NCBI RefSeq assembly: GCF_011398925.1
Contig: NZ_AP022842.1
Location: forward strand, 1,910,001-1,974,000
DNA: 64,000 nucleotides
Direction: 5' to 3'
From: Bacillus sp. KH172YL63
GTDB taxonomy: Bacteria > Bacillota > Bacilli > Bacillales > Bacillaceae_B
Positions 57,960-64,000 of the stretch are shown in pieces. The notes beneath the pieces are model-generated. The model was not told the origin of the DNA. It saw nothing but the letters and a program-made list of their open reading frames with translations, and did not search any database. The position numbers and the translations under genes are program-made. How positions within the stretch are numbered: the stretch's first letter is position 1; each line of letters starts with the position of its first letter.

Positions 57960-59258
57960 ATGCAGCTTTTTTTATCAGCTTTGCAGTGGATGGCTTTCAT
58001 GATCGCAGGATCGATTGCCGCTCCCATTGCCATAGCAGATTTGTTTCAATTATCCCCGGCTGAAACAGCGGGATTTATACAGCGGACCATTTTTGTATTG
58101 GGCGTCGCGAGTCTCATTCAGGCATGGGTTGGTCATAGGCTCCCGATAAATGAAGGCCCGGCCGGGTTATGGTGGGGAGTTTTTGCCATCTATGCCGGAT
58201 TTTCAGGCACTCTTTATGACAGTCACGGAGAAATCATGACCGTTTTACAGGGAGGGATGATTGTCAGTGGTGTGATTTTCTTCATACTGTCAGCCACTGG
58301 ATTGCTTAAAAAGCTATCCTCATTGTTCACACCGACGATCACGTTCATCTATTTGATGCTTCTGATTCTGCAGCTGAGCGGATCATTTATTAAAGGCATG
58401 TTCGGCATACAACACGAGGGTGGATCCTTTCAGCCGATCGTCCTCGCAGGCAGCCTGCTGACAATCCTTGCGGCACTCTACTTTTCCAGTCATAAGCGGA
58501 AATGGATTCAGCAATACTCGATCATCCTAGCCATGATAACCGGGTGGCTGATTTTTATCCTGTTAGGTTTGGGTGAAGGGGCTACAGTGTCTGATCAGTG
58601 GTTTTCTCTCCCTGAAGTCTTTGTGTTCGGAGCACCTGTCTTTGATACAGGTGTCATCGTCACATCGATTTTCATTACCTTCCTCCTGACCACCAATATG
58701 ATCGCTTCCATCAGGGTGATGGAAGCGGTGATGAGGGCTAACGGACATCCTGCGCACCACCGCTATACAAAAAGCGGCTTTGCTTCAGGGGTGAATCAGT
58801 TACTGGGCGGTGTGTTCTCAGCAATCGGTTCTGTTCCCATCTCAGGTTCGGCAGGATTTGTGGCTGCGACCGGAATGTATTCGGTCATCCCGTTTGTATT
58901 AGGGAGCGGCCTCATTATTCTGATCAGTCTTATCCCTAAAATGATGAACCTTTTTGCCAGCCTGCCTGCTCCGGTCGGCTATGCGGTGACAACGGTCATT
59001 TTCATTAAAATGGTCGGTCTTGCCCTTGGTGAATACCGGAAAGAAGAAGATCTGGAACGGATTCATTTCGTCGCGGGAATCGCCCTTATTGTCGGGGTCG
59101 GGGCAATGTTTGTTCCTTCATCGGCATTCAAGGATATGCCTGTTGTGGTTGCTTCCATTTTAAACAACGGTTTGATCCTTGGTACCATGACCGGGATCGT
59201 GGTCGAACAATACATAGAGAAAAAGCATAGTAGAAAAAAGGAAACCAGTGAACATTAG
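57960..59258 (+). CDS. NCS2-family nucleobase permease
   Basis: A 432-residue permease with about 12-14 helices of the nucleobase-cation symporter 2 family. Supporting segments are SIAAPIAIADLF, INEGPAGLWWGVFA, TNMIASIRVMEAV and NQLLGGVFSAIGSVPISGSAGFVAATG, the last corresponding to the family's substrate-binding region. It likely imports a purine or pyrimidine base; which one is not clear. No purine gene is adjacent. It is inserted between plsY and yneT relative to B. subtilis. Confidence 0.85.
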   Translation: MQLFLSALQWMAFMIAGSIAAPIAIADLFQLSPAETAGFIQRTIFVLGVASLIQAWVGHRLPINEGPAGLWWGVFAIYAGFSGTLYDSHGEIMTVLQGGMIVSGVIFFILSATGLLKKLSSLFTPTITFIYLMLLILQLSGSFIKGMFGIQHEGGSFQPIVLAGSLLTILAALYFSSHKRKWIQQYSIILAMITGWLIFILLGLGEGATVSDQWFSLPEVFVFGAPVFDTGVIVTSIFITFLLTTNMIASIRVMEAVMRANGHPAHHRYTKSGFASGVNQLLGGVFSAIGSVPISGSAGFVAATGMYSVIPFVLGSGLIILISLIPKMMNLFASLPAPVGYAVTTVIFIKMVGLALGEYRKEEDLERIHFVAGIALIVGVGAMFVPSSAFKDMPVVVASILNNGLILGTMTGIVVEQYIEKKHSRKKETSEH

Positions 59259-59275
59259 TTTGCTGGTTTTTTTCT
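59242..59275 (+). terminator. Terminator of the permease gene
   Basis: AAACCAG (59242-59248) and CTGGTTT pair across the stop codon, followed by TTTT. Confidence 0.75.
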
Positions 59276-59367
59276 ATTGAAAAATCCCGCTTTCCATCGG
59301 GAGATAGAAATAATATTGAGGAGGTATGTATAAAACCCATTTCTCACACACTAAACCAACAGGGTTT

Positions 59368-59393
59368 GTTTATGTATTGTACCTAAAGGGTAT
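59368..59393 (+). promoter_or_regulatory. Sigma-B promoter of the osmoprotectant ABC operon
   Basis: GTTTAT (59368-59373) and GGGTAT (59388-59393) are 14 bases apart, one mismatch from the sigma-B consensus GTTTAA-N12-15-GGGTAT. It lies about 50 bases before the first gene, so the operon should rise with general stress. Confidence 0.75.
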
Positions 59394-59442
59394 CACTACT
59401 ATGTTTAGAATATATGTCAAAGGAAGTTAGGCAGGTGGAGAA

Positions 59443-60423
59443 ATGATTGAATTCAGGAATGTCACAAAAACGTATGAAGATGGAACGGAAGCGATCAAGG
59501 GTATTGATTTGACAGTACCCGAAGGAAAGCTCGTCGCGTTGATCGGTCCGAGCGGTTGTGGAAAAACGACGACGATGAAAATGATCAATAAGCTGATTAC
59601 ACCAACGGAAGGCACGATCCTCATCAATGGGGAAGATATCTCACATGCAGATGAAGTAGAGCTTAGGAGAAATATCGGATATGTCATCCAGCGGATCGGT
59701 TTGCTGCCCCATATGACCATTGAAGAAAACATCAGCCTTATCCCCCGTCTGAAAGGATGGAAGAAGGAAAAATATGAAGGACGGGTAGATGAACTCCTTA
59801 ACCTCGTAGGACTCGAGCCGTCGGTGTATAGAAAAAGGTATCCTCTTGAACTGAGCGGAGGCCAACAGCAGCGTGTGGGCGTGATCCGGGCACTTGCAGC
59901 CGAGCCACCCATCATATTGATGGATGAACCATTCAGTGCCCTCGATCCAATCAGCCGGGAACAGCTTCAGGACGAACTGAAGAGTATTCAAAACACCATA
60001 CATAAAACAATCTGTTTTGTCACACATGATATTGACGAAGCGTTGAAGATCGCCGATGAAATCGTGATTATGCGGGATGGGAAGATAGAGCAGGTAGGAA
60101 CGCCTTCAGAGCTGTTGAATCATCCGGCCAATGATTTTGTCTCCACCTTCATCGGAGAGGACAGAATGAACCGAATGGGAAGAACTGTGAGGCAGGTCAT
60201 CGACATCATGGATGAAATAAATGATCATGTGATGCTGGATGATGGTGAGGGGCCGCAGATCCCACATGATGCTTCAATCAATGAAGCGGCTGGCCTCCTC
60301 CTTTCATCAGGAAAACGATATGTGGTCGTCATGCAAGAAGGCCGTAAAGTGGGGATTGTCACCGCAGAGGGCATTCTTTCAGTCATCGCCTCACAGCAGA
60401 ATAAGGAGGCGAATGGGTTATGA
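59443..60423 (+). CDS. Osmoprotectant ABC transporter, ATP-binding subunit
   Basis: A 326-residue ATPase of the OpuCA/ProV type. Walker A GPSGCGKTT (about 32-40), the signature LSGGQQQR (about 135), Walker B IILMDEPFSALDP and the H-loop FVTHDIDEA are intact, followed by a C-terminal CBS-like region (about 250-320). OpuCA-type proteins use CBS domains to sense ionic strength or c-di-AMP; here only one full CBS copy is apparent. The ATG follows GGCAGGTGGAGAA. It overlaps the permease gene by four bases. Confidence 0.9.
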   Translation: MIEFRNVTKTYEDGTEAIKGIDLTVPEGKLVALIGPSGCGKTTTMKMINKLITPTEGTILINGEDISHADEVELRRNIGYVIQRIGLLPHMTIEENISLIPRLKGWKKEKYEGRVDELLNLVGLEPSVYRKRYPLELSGGQQQRVGVIRALAAEPPIILMDEPFSALDPISREQLQDELKSIQNTIHKTICFVTHDIDEALKIADEIVIMRDGKIEQVGTPSELLNHPANDFVSTFIGEDRMNRMGRTVRQVIDIMDEINDHVMLDDGEGPQIPHDASINEAAGLLLSSGKRYVVVMQEGRKVGIVTAEGILSVIASQQNKEANGL

Positions 60424-61076
60424 ACACACTCACCATAGGATTCATTCAGACGGTCACAAACAGATCCGATGCGATCATGACCGGACTGCTGGAGCATTTA
60501 TATTTGTCTTTTGTGTCTATCTTCATAGCGATCGCGATTTCCCTTCCACTGGGTATTTATATTTCCAGAAAGAAAAGGACCGCAGAGTTATATATCGGGG
60601 TTACAGCCGTTTTCCAGACGATCCCCAGTCTTGCACTGTTCGGTTTCCTGATTCCTTTGCTTGGTACAGGAAGCATGACGGCCATCATAGCGCTCACTGT
60701 ATATGCCCTTTTGCCGATTCTGAGAAACACGTATACAGGGATCATCGGTGTCGATGAAGGTGCCATCGAAGCCGGCCGGGGAATGGGGATGACGGATTCA
60801 CAGCTATTATTTAAGGTGGAGCTCCCCCTTGCCCTGCCAATCATCATGGCTGGGATCCGGACGGCTACTGTGCTGACGGTCGGTGTCGCCACCCTCGCCA
60901 CCTTTGTCGGCGCAGGCGGACTTGGGGACCTGATTTATCGAGGACTTTCAACTTGGAATAATAGTCTGGTACTCGCAGGGGCAATTCCTGCCGCATTGCT
61001 TGCCCTCGGCTTTGATTTCTTCTTGAAGGCACTTGAGAAGCTGACCACTCCAAAAGGATTGAAAACACGAAAATAA
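60420..61076 (+). CDS. Osmoprotectant ABC transporter, permease subunit
   Basis: A 218-residue permease of the OpuCB/ProW type with about six helices and the EAA loop EAGRGMGMTDSQLLFKVELPLALP (about 119-142) that docks to the ATPase. The ATG overlaps the ATPase stop (ATGA). B. subtilis OpuB and OpuC have two permeases; only one is present here, so it would act as a homodimer. Confidence 0.9.
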   Translation: MNTLTIGFIQTVTNRSDAIMTGLLEHLYLSFVSIFIAIAISLPLGIYISRKKRTAELYIGVTAVFQTIPSLALFGFLIPLLGTGSMTAIIALTVYALLPILRNTYTGIIGVDEGAIEAGRGMGMTDSQLLFKVELPLALPIIMAGIRTATVLTVGVATLATFVGAGGLGDLIYRGLSTWNNSLVLAGAIPAALLALGFDFFLKALEKLTTPKGLKTRK

Positions 61077-61099
61077 TCATGAGATAAAGGAGAATCACA

Positions 61100-61999
61100 A
61101 TGAAAAGAAAATTACAGACATTTGCTATACTCATCATATTTTCCATCACAGCCGCTGGATGCGGAAACGGCGGCGGGAAAGATACGATCACTGTCTCCGG
61201 GAAGAAGTGGACGGAGCAATACATTTTAACCCACATGATGGCAGAACTGCTGAAAGAGAAGACCGAGCTTGATGTGAAAGTGGAAGAAGGCTTGGGCGAA
61301 GTGTCGATCCTGACGCCAGCTCTTGAAAAAGGAGACATCGACGTATATGTGGAATATACAGGAACAGGTCTTGAAGCGGTCCTCAAACAACAGGCAGAAG
61401 AAGGTGCAACTGCAGATGAAATCCTTTCACAGGTGCGGAAAGGGTATGAAAAGAAATTCGATGTGACGTGGCTGAAGCCGCTTGGATTCGAGAATACGTA
61501 TACGCTCGCTTACACAGAAGATCAGGATTTCGATGCCAAAACGTTCTCAGATCTCGTCCCGCTTTCGAAAACCCTGAGTTTTGGTGCACCCCATCAATTT
61601 TATGAACGAGAAGGCGATGGGTATGATGCCTTTTCTGAAGAGTACGGGTTTGAATTCAAGGATAAGGAAAGCTTTGATCCTAATATTATGTATGAAGCGG
61701 TCAAAAATGGAGATGTCGATATCATCCCTGCTTTTACGACCGATGGACGGATCCAGCGTTACAACTTGAAGACAACAGAAGATGATAAAGGATTCTTTCC
61801 GCCATATGATGCAGCGCCGATTATCCGCCAGGAAGTGTTGAAAGAACATCCTGAGGTGGAAGAAGTGCTGAATGAACTTGCCGGAAAGATTTCTGAACAA
61901 GAGATGAGTGAGCTGAATGCAAAAGTCGATATGGATAAACAGGATCCAAAGGAAGTCGCCCGTGACTTTCTCATTTCAAAGGGGTTGATTAAAAAGTAA
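61100..61999 (+). CDS. Osmoprotectant ABC transporter, substrate-binding lipoprotein
   Basis: A 299-residue OpuBC/OpuCC-type binding lipoprotein. Signal peptide with lipobox TAAGC (Cys about 21) anchors it to the membrane. SGKKWTEQYILTHMMAELL and VYVEYTGTGLEAVL are typical of glycine betaine/choline/carnitine binders; the Tyr of EYTGT would belong to the aromatic cage. The ATG follows AAAGGAGAATC. It is the last gene of the operon; a weak hairpin follows at 62018-62056. Confidence 0.92.
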   Translation: MKRKLQTFAILIIFSITAAGCGNGGGKDTITVSGKKWTEQYILTHMMAELLKEKTELDVKVEEGLGEVSILTPALEKGDIDVYVEYTGTGLEAVLKQQAEEGATADEILSQVRKGYEKKFDVTWLKPLGFENTYTLAYTEDQDFDAKTFSDLVPLSKTLSFGAPHQFYEREGDGYDAFSEEYGFEFKDKESFDPNIMYEAVKNGDVDIIPAFTTDGRIQRYNLKTTEDDKGFFPPYDAAPIIRQEVLKEHPEVEEVLNELAGKISEQEMSELNAKVDMDKQDPKEVARDFLISKGLIKK

Positions 62000-62017
62000 A
62001 CGCCGGTGAACATGGGC

Positions 62018-62062
62018 AGTCAAGCCCGAGCCCTGCTCCAGTCCTCTGGCTTGACTTTAATT
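62018..62062 (+). terminator. Terminator-like hairpin after the ABC operon
   Basis: AGTCAAGCC (62018-62026) and GGCTTGACT (62048-62056) pair over a 21-base loop; only a weak TTTAATT follows. Confidence 0.55.
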
Positions 62063-62179
62063 CACAATCGTTTTTTATAAAATTTTGAAAAAATCAAAGG
62101 GAATTATGGTATAAAAGGAGAATAGGACATAAGAAGCAGATGTAGAAGAACAGATTCAGTGAAGGAGTTGTGCCCACCT

Positions 62180-62587
62180 ATGGAAAACCCAACACGTGAA
62201 GAAATTGGACATATTCTCAAACAGTCTAAGCGCATTGCCGTGATCGGTTTGAGTGATAATCCAGCCAGGACATCATATATGGTTTCAAAAGCCATGCAGG
62301 ATCAGGGTTATGACATCATCCCGGTTAATCCCACCATTGAGTCAGCCCTTGGGGTGAAAGCAGTAAGCTCACTACAGGACATTGACGGTCCGGTCGATAT
62401 CGTCAACGTATTCAGGCGGTCGGAATTCCTGCCCGAAATCGCGGAAGAATTTGATCGCTTTAATTCAAACGTCTTCTGGGCTCAGCAAGGGGTGGTCAAT
62501 GAAGAGGCGTATCGTTTTTTGAAAGAACGGGGGTATACAGTCATCATGGACCGCTGTATTAAGGTTGAACAAGCTTTAACCAAATAA
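62180..62587 (+). CDS. yneT: CoA-binding domain protein (YneT-like)
   Basis: A 135-residue protein made of one CoA-binding Rossmann-type domain (AVIGLSDNPARTSYMVSKAM, VDIVNVFRRSEFLPEI and FWAQQGVVNEEA). It matches YneT of B. subtilis, which also precedes parE. The ligand is probably CoA or a related nucleotide; cell role unknown. ATG 62180 lies about 11 bases after AAGGAG; the upstream GTG at 62159 precedes that site. Confidence 0.9.
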   Translation: MENPTREEIGHILKQSKRIAVIGLSDNPARTSYMVSKAMQDQGYDIIPVNPTIESALGVKAVSSLQDIDGPVDIVNVFRRSEFLPEIAEEFDRFNSNVFWAQQGVVNEEAYRFLKERGYTVIMDRCIKVEQALTK

Positions 62588-62597
62588 TTCTTACTCG

Positions 62598-62628
62598 GAC
62601 AAGCGGTTCTTACCGCTTGTTTTTTTAC
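62598..62628 (+). terminator. Terminator after yneT
   Basis: ACAAGCGG (62599-62606) and CCGCTTGT (62613-62620) pair over six bases, followed by TTTTTT. Confidence 0.9.
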
Positions 62629-62790
62629 GGAAGGCGCGTACTCATTCGTTGACTTAAACCGGGATGGAAAACAAGGGGGATGGGATCTGTTCACGGAAAT
62701 ATCATTTGCGAAAATGAAATAAAACGCTACAATAAGCAATAGAGTTTACCTTGAAAATGACGAAAACAGGTAAACGAACAAATGTTCTTA

Positions 62791-62847
62791 TGTTATAGTA
62801 AGTACATACATAACCGATAATAACATACAAAACCATACCATTATCGG
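62791..62847 (+). promoter_or_regulatory. parE promoter and leader dyad
   Basis: An extended -10 TGTTATAGT (62791-62799) without a clear -35 is followed by a perfect inverted repeat CCGATAAT (62814-62821) and ATTATCGG (62840-62847) in the predicted 5' leader, just before the ribosome site at 62861. It could be an operator or an mRNA hairpin. Confidence 0.5.
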
Positions 62848-62874
62848 CAGAGAAGTTTTGAAAGGGGAATGTTC

Positions 62875-64000
62875 GTGGCCAACCAGAATAAGACCATGGA
62901 TTATAATGATGATGCTATACAAGTATTAGAAGGCTTAGAAGCCGTCCGGAAGAGACCTGGGATGTATATAGGATCTACGGATACAAGAGGTTTGCATCAT
63001 TTAGTATACGAAATTGTCGATAACTCAGTTGACGAAGCGCTTGCAGGCTTCGGTGATGAGATTATTGTTACGATACATAAGGATAATAGCATTTCAGTCC
63101 AGGATAAAGGACGGGGGATGCCGACCGGGATGCATAAACTCGGAAAGCCGACGCCGGAAGTCATCCTGACAGTGCTTCATGCAGGCGGTAAATTCGGTCA
63201 AGGCGGTTATAAAACAAGCGGCGGCCTGCACGGTGTGGGTGCATCTGTCGTCAATGCCTTGTCAGAATGGCTCGTCGTGACGATTGAAAGAGACGGAGTG
63301 AAATACGAGCAGCGCTTTTCAAAAGGCGGGAAACCGGAAACCACTCTTGAAGTGATCGGCAAGACGAAAAAAACCGGTACTCGTATTCATTTCAAACCAG
63401 ATCCTGTCATCTTCAGCACAACCACCTATAATTACGAGACGCTTTGTGAGCGGCTGAGAGAGTCTGCTTTCCTTCTAAAAGGATTAAAGATTGAAATCAT
63501 AGATGAGCGCCATGATCAAAAGGAAGTCTTTCATTTCGAAAGCGGGATACAGGCATTCGTCCAGTACTTAAATGAAGAAAAGGACGCCCTTCACAACGTC
63601 GCTTTCTTCGAAGGGGAGAATCACAAGATTGAAGTGGAGTTTGCCTTTCAATTCAACGACGGATTCTCAGAAAACATCCTGTCTTTCGTCAACAACGTCC
63701 GTACAAAAGATGGGGGAACACATGAAGCAGGTGCAAAGACTGCTATGACCCGGGTATTCAATGAATACGCCCGCAAAGTGGGTATTCTGAAAGACCGGGA
63801 CAAAAATCTGGAAGGTACCGATATCCGTGAAGGATTGGCAAGCATTGTCAGCGTCCGCATACCTGAAGAGCTCCTCCAGTTTGAGGGACAGACGAAAGGG
63901 AAGCTGGGGACAAGTGAGGCACGTTCAGCGGTCGATGCTGTCGTATCGGAACATCTTCTTTATTTCCTTGAAGAAAATCCAGACACAAGCTCACTGCTCA
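62875..64000 (+). CDS. parE: DNA topoisomerase IV subunit B (5' part)
   Basis: The first 375 residues of ParE; the gene runs off the window. The GHKL ATPase motifs are present: EIVDNSVDEALAG, KDNSISVQDKGRGMP and GGLHGVGASVVNALSEW, then the transducer domain with QTKGKLGTSEAR. With ParC it decatenates chromosomes. The N-terminus and the yneT neighbour match ParE rather than GyrB. GTG 62875 is 7 bases after AAAGGGG; ATG 62869 abuts that site. Confidence 0.95.
   Translation, partial: MANQNKTMDYNDDAIQVLEGLEAVRKRPGMYIGSTDTRGLHHLVYEIVDNSVDEALAGFGDEIIVTIHKDNSISVQDKGRGMPTGMHKLGKPTPEVILTVLHAGGKFGQGGYKTSGGLHGVGASVVNALSEWLVVTIERDGVKYEQRFSKGGKPETTLEVIGKTKKTGTRIHFKPDPVIFSTTTYNYETLCERLRESAFLLKGLKIEIIDERHDQKEVFHFESGIQAFVQYLNEEKDALHNVAFFEGENHKIEVEFAFQFNDGFSENILSFVNNVRTKDGGTHEAGAKTAMTRVFNEYARKVGILKDRDKNLEGTDIREGLASIVSVRIPEELLQFEGQTKGKLGTSEARSAVDAVVSEHLLYFLEENPDTSSLL

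Noticed and set aside
59326..59430. 34-codon frame starting right after GAGGAGGT
   Set aside because: The ribosome site abuts the ATG without spacing and the frame overlaps the sigma-B promoter of the ABC operon. It is kept only as a note that a conservation check would be quick.

Overview
The window looks like a chromosome segment of a spore-forming Bacillus-type Firmicute (Bacillus sensu lato; Rossellomorea would fit, but this cannot be settled without a search). The evidence is strong AGGAGG-type ribosome sites, frequent TTG/GTG starts, spore genes (cotM-, sspO-, sspP-, sspN-, tlp- and yjcZ-like), and gene order on the right side matching Bacillus subtilis from cotM to parE. I see no rRNA, tRNA, CRISPR array, prophage or complete insertion sequence.

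Region 1 (1-6385): a Fur-type promoter drives a compact NIS siderophore operon of two IucA/IucC synthetases, an MFS exporter and a PLP decarboxylase. It resembles vibrioferrin/staphyloferrin pathways but matches none that I know exactly. Region 2 (6.4-20.2 kb): housekeeping and accessory genes: a MerR regulator beside an MpfA-type Mg2+ exporter, a papain-like unknown protein, a SET-domain protein, DacA, an S66 peptidase, several small hydrolases and acetyltransferases, an AmpS aminopeptidase, a GNAT-Nudix fusion and a DeoR regulator. Region 3 (20.3-25.3 kb): the glycerol regulon glpP-glpF-glpK-glpD, with a cre site on the glpFK promoter and GlpP-type leader terminators before glpF and glpD.

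Region 4 (25.4-38.3 kb): small membrane proteins, an unannotated type I toxin-antitoxin pair (TxpA/BsrE-like toxin with a convergent antisense RNA), an M24 peptidase, topB, a PAS sensor kinase, a PfpI-like protein, lrgAB-like genes, methionine aminopeptidase, a globin-coupled receptor and a 21-codon gene with its own promoter. Region 5 (38.4-48.1 kb): two 3D-domain cell-wall proteins, an OpuD betaine carrier, a YjcZ sporulation peptide, a Bacillaceae-type inverted repeat, a lysozyme-like enzyme, HemAT and a UPF1-like helicase.

Region 6 (48.1-64 kb): cotM, sspP, sspO, citB, yneN, sspN, tlp, yneP, yneQ, yneR, plsY, yneT, parE in B. subtilis order, interrupted by a DUF2564-like gene, an FbpB-like peptide, a CapA-family protein, an NCS2 permease and a three-gene osmoprotectant ABC transporter with a sigma-B-type promoter. 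A family of GGGACGGACCTC inverted repeats (REP-like) is scattered between genes. Two of the genes directly upstream of these repeats end in strikingly C-rich, G-poor sequence.
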